Positions 42,112 through 50,499 of a stretch of DNA of 64,000 nucleotides are shown piece after piece; position 1 is the first letter of the stretch, and each line of letters opens with the position of its first letter. The position numbers and the translations under genes were made by a program. The notes beneath the pieces were generated by a model, which searched no databases, was not told the origin of the DNA, and saw only the letters and a program-made list of their open reading frames with translations. The stretch is from Pelagibacterales bacterium SAG-MED50 (lineage in GTDB: Bacteria > Pseudomonadota > Alphaproteobacteria > Pelagibacterales > Pelagibacteraceae): the NCBI GenBank assembly GCA_014653385.1, contig JACWER010000001.1, positions 107,708 through 171,707 of the forward strand. The letters are read 5' to 3'.

Positions 42112-42689
42112 TAATCTGATTTTGTATCACTATCTGGTGTAATACCATAAGGTTTGAATTCGCTATCTGCTAAACCAACATTTTTAGCTGGTATTCCAAC
42201 CATTACTGCTTTTTCCGGAACATCTTTTGTAATCACTGCGTTTGCTCCAATCTTTGCACATCTTCCAACTGTAACTGGTCCTAATACTTGTGCACCTGAT
42301 CCAATTACGACCTCATCCTCAATTGTTGGATGTCTCTTTATATTACGTTGATCATTTGAATTTATACTTGGTGCAATTCCACCTAATGTTGCCATATGAT
42401 AAATAGTAACATTATCCCCAATGTCAGATGTTTCTCCAATTACAACACCCATACCATGATCGATGAATAAATTTTTTCCAATATTTGCCCCTGGGTGAAT
42501 TTCAATGCCAGTTAAGAATCTTGAAAACTGAGAAATGATTCTTGCAATTAAATGAAACTTAGCAACGCTAAAAAAATTAGCAATTCTATGAAAGAAAATT
42601 GCTTTAACACCAGGGTAAGTTAATACCAAACTCAGCTTAGATTTTGCTGCCGGATCTCTGTCAATTATAGATTGTAAAAAACTATTCAT
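42111..42689 (-). CDS. cysE: Serine O-acetyltransferase
   Basis: The 192-residue protein is a short CysE of the left-handed parallel beta-helix type: [55 protein letters not shown] includes the catalytic DHG motif, and [24 protein letters not shown] continues the hexapeptide repeats. It acetylates serine for CysK. The C-terminus ends with charged residues and lacks the usual terminal Ile that docks in CysK, so the cysteine synthase complex may be weak or absent. Confidence 0.92.
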   Translation of the reverse strand: MNSFLQSIIDRDPAAKSKLSLVLTYPGVKAIFFHRIANFFSVAKFHLIARIISQFSRFLTGIEIHPGANIGKNLFIDHGMGVVIGETSDIGDNVTIYHMATLGGIAPSINSNDQRNIKRHPTIEDEVVIGSGAQVLGPVTVGRCAKIGANAVITKDVPEKAVMVGIPAKNVGLADSEFKPYGITPDSDTKSD

Positions 42690-42760
42690 GTTATTTTTGA
42701 TGGTTGAAATTAAAGCAAAGTTTATATAATCATTATAACTGAAAATTAAAGAGGAGATTT

Positions 42761-43171
42761 ATGTACAGAAACACTAATTGTTTTCACCTTGCAATACCAT
42801 GTGGTGATTTAGAGGTGGCAAAAAAATTTTATAACGAAACTCTAGGCTGCAGATTGGATAATTCAGCTCAAGAGTGGGCAGATGTTGATTTTTGGGGAAA
42901 TGAGTTAACTCTTCATGCAAGTGACCATAAATTGGATAGCGAAAGACATGATGTTGATATGGGTAATGTTTCAGTCCCACATTTTGGTGTTCATTTATCA
43001 AGAAAAGATTTTAACTCTTTAAAGAGTAGACTTAAGGAAAGAGGAGCCAAGTACTATGATGAGCCTTATTTAAGATTTAAAGGCACAAAATATGAACAAG
43101 AAACTTTCTTTGTAAAAGACCCTAACGAAAACATTTTAGAAATTAAAACTCTTACAAGCAATCCAGAATAA
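42761..43171 (+). CDS. VOC/glyoxalase-fold protein
   Basis: The 136-residue protein has the beta-alpha-beta-beta-beta VOC fold: CFHLAIPCGDLEVAKKFYNETLGCRLDN supplies the first metal His, PHFGVHLSRKDF the second, and KDPNENILEIKTL the Glu. It resembles uncharacterised VOC proteins of marine bacteria. A strong AGAGGAGATTT lies before the ATG. A hairpin covers its stop codon and the start of the winged-helix gene downstream. Confidence 0.82.
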   Translation: MYRNTNCFHLAIPCGDLEVAKKFYNETLGCRLDNSAQEWADVDFWGNELTLHASDHKLDSERHDVDMGNVSVPHFGVHLSRKDFNSLKSRLKERGAKYYDEPYLRFKGTKYEQETFFVKDPNENILEIKTLTSNPE

Positions 43172-43186
43172 GCTAAACTTATTCTG
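43164..43186 (+). promoter_or_regulatory. Hairpin across the stop/start junction of VOC and winged-helix genes
   Basis: CAGAATAAG (43164-43172) and CTTATTCTG (43178-43186) form a perfect 9-bp stem with a 5-nt loop. The VOC stop (43169-43171) lies in the left arm, and the last base of the right arm is the G of the downstream GTG start. An A run, not a U run, follows, so it is not a plus-strand terminator and may control start access. Confidence 0.5.
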
Positions 43187-43662
43187 TGAAAAAAAAATTA
43201 GAAGCTTACAGTGAGACTTTATATCATTTAATTAATTTTAGAATTGAGCAATTTCAGCAATCAAAAAGTATGATTGGAATTGATTATGACTCATTTATGA
43301 TACTTTCAGTAATGGGTTCCCATTATATAAAAAATAATAACAAACTTGGAAGTGATTGGGATGATGTATGGGAAGTTTTGAGATCATCTAAAATAGAGGA
43401 GTTTTATACTTCAAAGAAGTTAACAATTTTTGCTGTTGCAAATATTCTAAATTTACCAAGAGAAACTGTTAGAAGAAAAATAGATTTATTAAAGAAAAGG
43501 AAATTAATCAATCATTCGACTAAACAAGGTCTTTTGCCAACAAATAAAACAGAAGAAATTATGAAACCTTTTGCTACAAAAGAAATAAAATCTCTTTCAA
43601 AATTTTTACAATCTCTAAAAAAAAATAAATCTTTAGATGAAATTTTAAACTTTAAAGATTAA
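43186..43662 (+). CDS. Winged-helix transcription regulator, single-domain form
   Basis: The 158-residue protein starts with GTG 43186. Its C-terminal half has a winged helix: TIFAVANILNLPRETVRRKIDLLKKRKLINHS, near residues 80-115. The same signature (PRETVRRK, PKESVRRK, PRPTVVRK) occurs twice in the 343-residue regulator at 58174, so the two are related members of one family. The N-terminal part (YSETLYHLINFRIEQF) is helical and may bind effector or dimerise. It stands upstream of an aldehyde dehydrogenase and the TRAP transporter, which it might regulate. Confidence 0.65.
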   Translation: MKKKLEAYSETLYHLINFRIEQFQQSKSMIGIDYDSFMILSVMGSHYIKNNNKLGSDWDDVWEVLRSSKIEEFYTSKKLTIFAVANILNLPRETVRRKIDLLKKRKLINHSTKQGLLPTNKTEEIMKPFATKEIKSLSKFLQSLKKNKSLDEILNFKD

Positions 43663-43713
43663 TTTCAAAATTAAGACTTGCTTATTAAATTCATAAATAA
43701 TAATCTATAAATT

Positions 43714-45195
43714 ATGGCTACCAACTACAAAGCAATAGCAAAAAAATTAAAATTTGAAGGTAGAGCTTTTATCAATGGTAAATATGTAAATGCTATTGAT
43801 GGTAAAAAATTTGAAACAATAAATCCTGCAACTGGTGAAAAACTTTGCACTGTTGCAAAATGTAATCATAAAGATGTGGATCTAGCTGTTAAAGTTTCAA
43901 GAAAAGCGTTTAATACTGGAGTTTGGTCAAAAAGTTCACCAGAACACAGAAAAGAAGTTTTATTAAAATTTGCAGAATTACTAAGAAAAACTGGTGATGA
44001 AAACTCAGTTTTAGAATGTGTTGATACTGGAAAATTGATTGCTGATTGTATTAATGAAGTTGCAAATGATGCTCCAATGCACTTTCAGTGGTATGGAGAA
44101 CTTATTGATAAAGTTTTTGGAAAAGTTGGTCCAACTGAACCATCTATTACAAGTTTAATAGTTAAAGAACCAATAGGAGTTGTAGCAGGAATTGTTCCAT
44201 GGAATTTCCCTTTAATGATGGCAGTTTGGAAAATGGCACCTGCACTCGCAGCTGGGTGTTCAGTAATTATTAAACCTGCAGAAGATACGCCGTTAACTGC
44301 AATTCGAGTTGCAAAAATTGCTCAAGAAGCTGGAATTCCGGATGGTGTTTTGAATGTTCTTCCAGGATATGGAGATGTTGGTGAAGCACTTGGTCGTCAT
44401 AAAGATGTTGATGCAGTTTCTTTTACAGGCTCAACGGAAGTAGGGGGTTATTTTTTAAAGTATTCAAGTGAAAGTAATTTAAAACCTGTTGCCTTAGAGA
44501 TGGGTGGTAAAAGTCCATTTATAGTCTTAGAAGATGCTAAAATTAATGATGACTTAATTGATAATGCAATCAACTCTGCTTTTTGGAATGGTGGTCAAAA
44601 CTGTTCCGCAAACATGAGACAGATAGTTCATAAAAAAGTTAAAGATGAATTTTTAGACAAAGTTATTAAGAAAGTAAAAAAATTAAAAGTAGGTGATCCA
44701 TTAGATTTAAAATCTAATATGGGATCTATGATTTCAAAAGGACATTTACAAACAGTTGATGGATATATTCAAAAAGGAATTGATGAAGGTGCAAAACTTT
44801 TATCTGGTGGAGTATCTAACAATAATCAAAAAGGTTTTTATGCAAAACCAACTTTATTTGATGGGTTAAAAGAAAATATGACTATAGCTCAAGAGGAAAT
44901 TTTTGGTCCTGTTCTTGGTGTTCTAACAGTTAAAAATGATCAAGAAGCTTTAAAAGTTGCAAGTAATTCAAAGTACGGATTGCATGCTAGTGTATTTACT
45001 CAAGATATCAATCGAGCGTTTCATTTAGCTAAAAGTTTACCTTGTGGAACTGTATCAGTTAACACATTCTCTGAAGGAGATATTAAAACTCCTTTTGGAG
45101 GTTATAAACAATCTGGATCATTATCTAGAGACCAAGGGACAGAAGCGTTAAATTCATTTCTTCAAACTAAAACAATTTGGATTAGCCACACTTGA
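43714..45195 (+). CDS. NAD(P)-dependent aldehyde dehydrogenase (betaine/PuuC-like)
   Basis: The 493-residue protein is a class I/II aldehyde dehydrogenase: VPWNFPLMMAVWKMAPALAAGCSVIIKPAEDTPL, catalytic Glu in LEMGGKSPF and nucleophile Cys in NGGQNCSANMR. The family includes betaine aldehyde dehydrogenase and gamma-glutamylaminobutyraldehyde dehydrogenase (PuuC); the aromatic and Cys residues near the active site fit a polar amine aldehyde but do not decide. It precedes the TRAP transporter and follows a regulator, so it may act on the transported solute. Confidence 0.87.
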   Translation: MATNYKAIAKKLKFEGRAFINGKYVNAIDGKKFETINPATGEKLCTVAKCNHKDVDLAVKVSRKAFNTGVWSKSSPEHRKEVLLKFAELLRKTGDENSVLECVDTGKLIADCINEVANDAPMHFQWYGELIDKVFGKVGPTEPSITSLIVKEPIGVVAGIVPWNFPLMMAVWKMAPALAAGCSVIIKPAEDTPLTAIRVAKIAQEAGIPDGVLNVLPGYGDVGEALGRHKDVDAVSFTGSTEVGGYFLKYSSESNLKPVALEMGGKSPFIVLEDAKINDDLIDNAINSAFWNGGQNCSANMRQIVHKKVKDEFLDKVIKKVKKLKVGDPLDLKSNMGSMISKGHLQTVDGYIQKGIDEGAKLLSGGVSNNNQKGFYAKPTLFDGLKENMTIAQEEIFGPVLGVLTVKNDQEALKVASNSKYGLHASVFTQDINRAFHLAKSLPCGTVSVNTFSEGDIKTPFGGYKQSGSLSRDQGTEALNSFLQTKTIWISHT

Positions 45196-45209
45196 GACAA
45201 TTTAACTAG

Positions 45210-45319
45210 TTAATATAACTAAATTGCATATCAGTATACCCAAAATGGACGTTCATTTTCTTTGACTCATCTTTGTTAATTTAGTTTAATTAATTTTAAA
45301 TTAAAGAAGGGGAAAAATA
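45210..45319 (+). repeat. Duplicated leader, copy upstream of dctP
   Basis: This segment, from TTAATATAAC to the start codon, is nearly identical to 48294-48402 upstream of opuAC. Shared blocks include GCATATCAGT, CCCAAAATGGACGT, TTTGACTCATCTTTGTTAAT and GGGGAAAA before the ATG. Identity also covers the first codons of both genes. The two genes encode unrelated binding proteins, so the control region was duplicated on its own. Confidence 0.88.
45239..45290 (+). promoter_or_regulatory. Operator and promoter of the TRAP transporter
   Basis: CCCAAAATGGAC (45239-45250) with AAAATGGACGTTCATTTT (45242-45259) forms a palindrome with one mismatch. TTGACT (45262-45267), 17 bp and TTTAAT (45285-45290) make a standard -35/-10 pair directly after it. 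An activator at this place would contact polymerase at the -35 element; a repressor is also possible. Confidence 0.6.
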
Positions 45320-46369
45320 ATGAAAATAATTAATACTAAACAAATTTGCAAGACACTACTCAAAGTGTTTGCAATTGCTTTTTTTGCCCAAGCAGCCTAT
45401 GCAGAGGTAACTCTTAAGCTTGGTACTACTGGTAGATTAGGTATGCCAATCGGTGATGCCATAGATCAAGCATTGATACCGGCATTGGCAAAAGCTTCTG
45501 GTGGCAAGATGAAAGTCGAACCACATTATCAAAAAAGTTTATGTGCTGAACAGAAATGTGGTGAGCAAGCCAATCAAGGGCTTATAGCTTTATGGACTAG
45601 TTCTACTGCAAACTATGGTAATTTTGGACCAGAGTTAGCAATTTTTGATTTACCTTTCATTTTCAAATCACTTGAAGATGCGAAAAGAATATCAGATGAA
45701 TGGTTAGCTGAAAGACAGTGTAAACTTGCGCTTGAAAATGCAGGTCATATTTGCCTTTCTGTATATTCAAGTGGTGGATTTAGACAGCTTGGTAATGCAA
45801 CAAAACCAATTCATGTTCCAAGTGATATGAAGGGACTGAAATGGCGAACTACTAAAAGTCCAGTTGAGTTCATGCTAGTTAAAAATTGGGGTGCAACTCC
45901 AACTCCTTATGACTGGAGCCAGTTATATTCAGGCCTACAGTCGGGTGTAGTTGAAGGTCAGTATGTTGCTAGTCCTTGGCAGCACGTAGCAAAACTTCAT
46001 GAAGTTGCAAAATACTTCACTGAGATTGGTGGCATGTGGTCTGGAAATATTCTAGCAATGGATGCAAAGCAGTATAATGCACTTTCGTCTCAAGAGAAGA
46101 AATGGTTACACGAGGCAGCTGATGCTTATGGAGAAAAAGTAAACCAGTTAGATAACGCTTGGATTAAGAATGGTGAAGATGCAATTAAAGCATCTGCAAA
46201 AGAGTGGTATGTACCATCTGAAGCGGAAATGTCTAAATGGAGAGAAGGTGCAATTGGTGCATGGTTAGATGCCAAAGGTACTTTTGAACCAGAGGTAGCT
46301 AAAAGAGTACTTCTAGAACAAGGAATGGATGGATTTGTAGCTCAGCTAGAAGCAGCTGGAGCTCTGTAA
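45320..46369 (+). CDS. dctP: TRAP transporter, periplasmic substrate-binding subunit DctP
   Basis: The 349-residue protein has a signal peptide (LLKVFAIAFFAQAAYA) and the DctP/TeaA-type fold: VTLKLGTTGRLGMPIGDAIDQALIPALAK, then MKGLKWRTTKSPVEFMLVKNWGATPTPYDWSQLYSGLQSGVVEGQ, which contains the conserved Arg and substrate region. TRAP transporters are sodium-driven importers of organic acids, ectoine, taurine or related solutes. Six of seven arginine codons are AGA, as elsewhere here, unlike dctM next door. A strong ribosome site AAGGGGAAAA precedes the ATG. A hairpin separates it from the permease genes. Confidence 0.88.
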   Translation: MKIINTKQICKTLLKVFAIAFFAQAAYAEVTLKLGTTGRLGMPIGDAIDQALIPALAKASGGKMKVEPHYQKSLCAEQKCGEQANQGLIALWTSSTANYGNFGPELAIFDLPFIFKSLEDAKRISDEWLAERQCKLALENAGHICLSVYSSGGFRQLGNATKPIHVPSDMKGLKWRTTKSPVEFMLVKNWGATPTPYDWSQLYSGLQSGVVEGQYVASPWQHVAKLHEVAKYFTEIGGMWSGNILAMDAKQYNALSSQEKKWLHEAADAYGEKVNQLDNAWIKNGEDAIKASAKEWYVPSEAEMSKWREGAIGAWLDAKGTFEPEVAKRVLLEQGMDGFVAQLEAAGAL

Positions 46370-46389
46370 ATCATTCAACAAAAAAATAT

Positions 46390-46432
46390 GTAAAGATCAT
46401 TTAGCTCAATTTTAGAGTTAGATGATCTTTAC
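46390..46432 (+). promoter_or_regulatory. Stable hairpin between dctP and dctM
   Basis: The arms 46390-46407 and 46415-46432 pair over 18 bp, 16 of them Watson-Crick and two G-U (starting GTAAAGATCAT, ending ATGATCTTTAC), with a 7-nt loop. No U run follows. It is placed to act as a 3' end stabiliser or partial terminator that keeps dctP more abundant than the permease. Confidence 0.6.
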
Positions 46433-46461
46433 CTAAAACAAATCATAACATATAAGTAATT

Positions 46462-47745
46462 ATGGAAAGTATCATTCTACTCGTAGTACTACTTTTTCTA
46501 ATTTTATTGGGTGCTCCCATTGGTTTCATATTAATATTGATACCATTTGTTTATATTTTATTTACTGATGCAGTACCGCTTGTTTTAATCCCTAGTCAAA
46601 TGTTTAATGCTATTGACTCGGTTCCATTAACTGCAATTGCATTCTTTATGTTAACAGGTGAGTTAATGACAAGTGCAACGATAACTGATCGGTTAGTAGC
46701 TTTGAGTAGGGCATTAATTGGACGTATTCGAGGTGGGTTGGCTCAAGTTAATGTTCTTGTGAGTATGTTTTTTGCAGGGATGAATGGTTCCGTTGTAGCA
46801 GATACAGCAACAGTTGGAGCATTAGTTTTACCAGCTATGAAAAAAGCTGGTTATCCTGCTGCGTTTTCGGCTGCAGTTACGGGCGTAAGCTCCACCATAG
46901 GAGGGATAATTCCCCCTAGTATCATGATGATTGTACTTGCTAACTCGACTGAGATTTCGATTGCAGCATTATTTGCGGCTGGAATTATTCCAGGTGTATT
47001 GATCGGTATTGTGATCATGATCATCAATCATTACTTTGCAATTAAATATAACTTCGAGCGTAGTGATGAACCATTTTCGATACGTCGAGCTGGTAAAGAA
47101 TTATATCGATCCTCGTTTGCCCTTCTAATACCTTTAGTTTTAGTGGGTTCAGTAATGGGTGGAGTTGCATCGGTTGTCGAGGCTGGTGCTATTACAGCAA
47201 TGGTTGCATTATTTACAGGTGTATTCGTTTATCGAACTATTAAATGGAAAGATTGCACTGGTGCTTTTCGTCGAGCATTTCGTAATTCAGCAATGGTTTT
47301 TATAATTATAGCAGCATCTGGGCCTTTCAGTTGGTTACTTACTTCTCTAGGTGCAATCGGTGATCTTGAACAATGGCTTCTAAGCCTTACAGAATCCCCG
47401 ATTATTTTTATTTTAGCAGTAATTCTATTCATTTTTCTTCTTGGAACGGTAATGGACTCTGCAGTAAACATTATTATAGTTGGCCCAGTACTTGTTAATG
47501 TTATGGCTCAAGCTGGCTTTCCTGAGGTTCAAGCAGCAATCGTTGTAATAGTTGGCTTCTTAATAGGATCAGTAACACCACCCGTTGGTGTCGCGTACTT
47601 TACTGCTGCAACAATAGCACAAGTGCGTTTAGAAAAGGTAGCTGTTGCGCTAATTCCTTATTTAGTTGGGCTGTTTTTACTTTTATTTTTTATCCTTGTT
47701 GTTCCAGAGTTGACCATGTTTCTTCCAAACCTATTGAGTAATTAA
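46462..47745 (+). CDS. dctM: TRAP transporter large permease subunit DctM
   Basis: The 427-residue protein has about twelve membrane segments and the DctM signature: SAVTGVSSTIGGIIPPSIMMIV, VGPVLVNVMAQAGF, and VTPPVGVAYFTAATIA. It is the sodium-coupled conducting subunit. Twelve of its thirteen arginine codons are CGN, whereas AGA is usual in this chromosome; the gene is visibly less A-rich as well. That suggests transfer from another genome. The order here is P-M-Q, with the large subunit before the small one. Confidence 0.9.
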   Translation: MESIILLVVLLFLILLGAPIGFILILIPFVYILFTDAVPLVLIPSQMFNAIDSVPLTAIAFFMLTGELMTSATITDRLVALSRALIGRIRGGLAQVNVLVSMFFAGMNGSVVADTATVGALVLPAMKKAGYPAAFSAAVTGVSSTIGGIIPPSIMMIVLANSTEISIAALFAAGIIPGVLIGIVIMIINHYFAIKYNFERSDEPFSIRRAGKELYRSSFALLIPLVLVGSVMGGVASVVEAGAITAMVALFTGVFVYRTIKWKDCTGAFRRAFRNSAMVFIIIAASGPFSWLLTSLGAIGDLEQWLLSLTESPIIFILAVILFIFLLGTVMDSAVNIIIVGPVLVNVMAQAGFPEVQAAIVVIVGFLIGSVTPPVGVAYFTAATIAQVRLEKVAVALIPYLVGLFLLLFFILVVPELTMFLPNLLSN

Positions 47746-47749
47746 CGAT

Positions 47750-48259
47750 ATGTTAAAATTTTTTAACAACTTTGACCGTTTTATCCATCGCATGTTGGAA
47801 GCTATGTGCTCACTCTTTTTGGCTGCGATGGTTGGTTTCACTCTTTATAATGTTATCATGCGATATGTTTTCAATAACCCTCCTGTTTGGGGCGATTTGT
47901 TAACAGTATTAAGTAATATTTGGTTGATGTTTTTAGCACTTTCTCTGACAGCTAGAGATAATGAACACATAGCTTTAAATTTAATTTATGAAAAATTACC
48001 AAATAGATTGTCGTTATATATTCGTCAGTTCTGGAAAATCATGATTATGGTAATTGGTATAGTTCTGATAATTTATGGAGTTGAACTTGTAGAAGGTATG
48101 CGTGGGAAGTATTGGGAAATGTGGTATTTTGAAATTAGTTTCCAAGGTATTGAGTTCAAAGAGAATTATATGCCAAAGAAATACGCAGTTGCGATCTTGC
48201 CATTAGCTGGTTTTTTGACAACCATTGGTGCTGCAATTTCTTTTGTGAAAAAGGTCTAG
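47750..48259 (+). CDS. dctQ: TRAP transporter small permease subunit DctQ
   Basis: The 169-residue protein has four membrane segments and the DctQ pattern: MLEAMCSLFLAAMVGFTLYNVIMRYVFNNPPVWGDLLTVLSNIWLMFLALSL. It completes the TRAP transporter with DctP and DctM. Five of seven arginine codons are CGN, which again differs from the local AGA habit and matches dctM. It follows dctM by 4 bp. Confidence 0.88.
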   Translation: MLKFFNNFDRFIHRMLEAMCSLFLAAMVGFTLYNVIMRYVFNNPPVWGDLLTVLSNIWLMFLALSLTARDNEHIALNLIYEKLPNRLSLYIRQFWKIMIMVIGIVLIIYGVELVEGMRGKYWEMWYFEISFQGIEFKENYMPKKYAVAILPLAGFLTTIGAAISFVKKV

Positions 48260-48293
48260 TTCTTTTGGATTAGACATTATTAAAATAATTTAA

Positions 48294-48402
48294 TTAATAT
48301 AACCTAACTGCATATCAGTTAACCCAAAATGGACGTCCATTTTCTTTGACTCATCTTTGTTAATTTAGTTAAATTAATTCTTAAATAAACAAGGGGAAAA
48401 TA
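48294..48402 (+). repeat. Duplicated leader, copy upstream of opuAC
   Basis: Second copy of the leader at 45210-45319, about 3.08 kb away in the same orientation. It differs at scattered bases, for example ACCTAACTGC against ACTAAATTGC, while the operator, the -35 region and the ribosome site are conserved. Confidence 0.88.
48323..48374 (+). promoter_or_regulatory. Operator and promoter of the betaine/DMSP-type ABC transporter
   Basis: CCCAAAATGGAC (48323-48334) begins the perfect palindrome AAAATGGACGTCCATTTT (48326-48343). TTGACT (48346-48351), 17 bp and TTAAAT (48369-48374) form the promoter directly after it. The CCCA-WWW-TGGAC element occurs also at 45239, 59224 and 59482, and in weaker form at 59192. 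Confidence 0.62.
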
Positions 48403-49365
48403 ATGAAAATAATTAAAACTATACTTGTAGCTGGATTAATTTCTATTTTTGCAACCGTTTCATCGTTTGCAGAAAAAGTTAAAATTGGAGATCCAGGTTG
48501 GACAGGTGCAACAGCTATTGCAAACTTATTAGCAGCAGTTGTTACTGATAAAATGGGTGGAGAAGCAGAGCTTGTTCCAGGGAACAATACTGCAATCTAT
48601 GGCGCAATTGACAGAAGCAAAGGTGAAATCGAAGTTCACCCTGATATCTGGCTACCAAACCAACAAGCTTATACAAACGATCTAGTTCCAAAAGGAACTT
48701 TAAAATTAAGTAGCAAACCATATGAGGGAAACCAAGGTTATTGTGTTTCTCAACAATTCGCGAAAAAATTTAATATTACTGCGATTGAAGATTTAGGAAG
48801 ACCAGAAGTTGTTAAAGCTATGGATAGTGATGGCAATGGTAAAGGTGAATTCTGGATTGGTGCAGATGGTTGGGCTTCAGCAAATGTTAACCAAGTTAAA
48901 TTAAGAGACTATGGTTTATATGATGCTGGTATTGAGCCAATCAGAGCAGCTGAAGCAGTTAAAAATGCAAGAGTTCTTGACTCGATTAAAAAAGGTGAAG
49001 GATATGCATTCTATTGTTACAAGCCGCATGCAATTTGGGGAATGGCTGATGTAGTTATGTTGGAAGAGCCAAAATTTGATCCAGCTAAATACAAAATGGT
49101 ACAACCTAAAGAAGATGCTGACTGGTACAAAAAATCTTATGTTGCTTCGAAAGATGCACTTAAACAAATTCAAATTGGTTGGGGAACATCTTTAGAAAGT
49201 AAATCTCCAGCGATTGTTGAATTCTTTAAGAACTTTCAATTAACAGCGGATGATGTTTCAGCTATGGCATATGCTATTTCAGTTGAAAAAAAACAACCAG
49301 CTGATGTTGCAAGAGCTTGGATGGAAGCTAACAAATCAACAGTTGATGGTTGGTTAGGTCTTTAA
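48403..49365 (+). CDS. opuAC: Glycine betaine/DMSP-type ABC transporter substrate-binding protein
   Basis: The 320-residue protein has a signal peptide (ILVAGLISIFATVSSFA) and matches the OpuAC/ProX family: KIGDPGWTGATAIANLL, EVHPDIWLPNQQAY, WIGADGWASANVNQ and FYCYKPHAIWGMAD. The Trp and Tyr residues of these segments would form the aromatic box for quaternary ammonium or sulfonium groups. In Pelagibacter such a protein has been reported to take several osmolytes. The AAGGGGAAAA site precedes the ATG. A hairpin then separates it from the ATPase and permease genes. Confidence 0.9.
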   Translation: MKIIKTILVAGLISIFATVSSFAEKVKIGDPGWTGATAIANLLAAVVTDKMGGEAELVPGNNTAIYGAIDRSKGEIEVHPDIWLPNQQAYTNDLVPKGTLKLSSKPYEGNQGYCVSQQFAKKFNITAIEDLGRPEVVKAMDSDGNGKGEFWIGADGWASANVNQVKLRDYGLYDAGIEPIRAAEAVKNARVLDSIKKGEGYAFYCYKPHAIWGMADVVMLEEPKFDPAKYKMVQPKEDADWYKKSYVASKDALKQIQIGWGTSLESKSPAIVEFFKNFQLTADDVSAMAYAISVEKKQPADVARAWMEANKSTVDGWLGL

Positions 49366-49381
49366 TCTAAGATAAATTATC

Positions 49382-49412
49382 TATACTCGGCAATTTTATA
49401 TTGCCGAGTATA
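49382..49412 (+). terminator. Hairpin between opuAC and opuAA
   Basis: TATACTCGGCAA (49382-49393) and TTGCCGAGTATA (49401-49412) form a perfect 12-bp stem with a 7-nt loop. TCTTCCTTT follows, a weak U tract, so partial termination is likely and would favour excess of the binding protein over the membrane complex. Confidence 0.65.
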
Positions 49413-49437
49413 TCTTCCTTTAATAAAAGAGAGTTAA

Positions 49438-50499
49438 ATGGATTCATCTGGATCAGCTATTAAAATTGAAAATGTTTGGAAAGTGTTTGGTAACACTTCA
49501 TCAGAAGCTTTAGATGCAATTCAAAATCAAAAAATTTCAAAAACTGAAGCTTTAGAAAAATATAATTCAGTCATTGGGGTATCCGATGTTTCTTTTGATG
49601 TTAAACAAGGTGAGATATTTTGTGTAATGGGTTTATCAGGTAGCGGTAAATCAACCTTAGTAAGACATATTAATAGACTGTTAGAGCCAACATCGGGAAA
49701 AATTTTAATTAATGGTCAAGATGTAATGACACTTGATAGAGACAACTTACAAGAATTAAGAAATAAAAAAATTGGTATGGTTTTTCAGAACTTTGCCTTA
49801 ATGCCCCATAGATCTGTCGTTGACAATATTGCAATGCCTCTTGAGATAAGAGGGATAAGTAAAAATGATAGATTGGATGCCGCAAATAAGATTTTAGAAA
49901 TTGTTGAATTACAAGGTTGGGGTAATAAATTTGCCCATGAATTGTCCGGAGGTATGCAACAAAGAGTAGGGCTTGCAAGAGCCTTAGCAGCTGATCCTGA
50001 ATTTTTATTAATGGATGAGCCTTTTAGTGCATTGGATCCATTAATTAGAAGACAACTTCAATCAGAATTTATCAAACTTTCAAAACAAATGAAAAAAACA
50101 ACTGTTTTTATAACCCATGATTTAGATGAGGCGGTAAGAGTAGGTCACAGAATTGCAATTATGAGAGATGGAAAAGTAATTCAAGTTGGAACTCCAGAAG
50201 AAATTGTAGTTAGTCCAGCTGATAATTATGTTGCTGATTTTGTAAAAGGAATTTCTAGATTAAAGGTTGTTCAAGCAAAATCAATTATGCAATCAATAGA
50301 AAGTTTTGAAAATAAGAATGGTAAATTATCTAGTGATTTGGAAAGAGTTGATGAGCACGATTTATTAAGTAAACTTATTGAAACATCTGCATCTAAAGAC
50401 AAACCAATTTTAGTTCATAATGGTAATAGCGAAACTATTGGTGTTATTTCACAATCAGATCTTTTAAAAGCTGTTATAGAAGGTGGAGATGGTGAATAA
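49438..50499 (+). CDS. opuAA: Glycine betaine-type ABC transporter ATP-binding protein
   Basis: The 353-residue ATPase has Walker A GLSGSGKSTLVRHINRLLEPTSG, signature LSGGMQQRVGLARAL, Walker B LLMDEPFSALDP and switch VFITHDLDEA. After about residue 280 there is a short CBS-like regulatory tail (HDLLSKLIETSASKDKPILVHNGNSETIGVISQSDLLKAV), the osmosensing region of the ProV/OpuAA family. The N-terminus carries an insertion (FGNTSSEALDAIQNQKISKTEALEKY) usual in ProV. It overlaps the permease gene by 11 bp from its likely start. Confidence 0.9.
   Translation: MDSSGSAIKIENVWKVFGNTSSEALDAIQNQKISKTEALEKYNSVIGVSDVSFDVKQGEIFCVMGLSGSGKSTLVRHINRLLEPTSGKILINGQDVMTLDRDNLQELRNKKIGMVFQNFALMPHRSVVDNIAMPLEIRGISKNDRLDAANKILEIVELQGWGNKFAHELSGGMQQRVGLARALAADPEFLLMDEPFSALDPLIRRQLQSEFIKLSKQMKKTTVFITHDLDEAVRVGHRIAIMRDGKVIQVGTPEEIVVSPADNYVADFVKGISRLKVVQAKSIMQSIESFENKNGKLSSDLERVDEHDLLSKLIETSASKDKPILVHNGNSETIGVISQSDLLKAVIEGGDGE

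Noticed and set aside
45210..48402. Repeated leaders as a CRISPR or mobile-element trace
   Set aside because: Only two copies, 3 kb apart, both ending exactly at gene starts with operator, promoter and ribosome site; no inverted ends or transposase.
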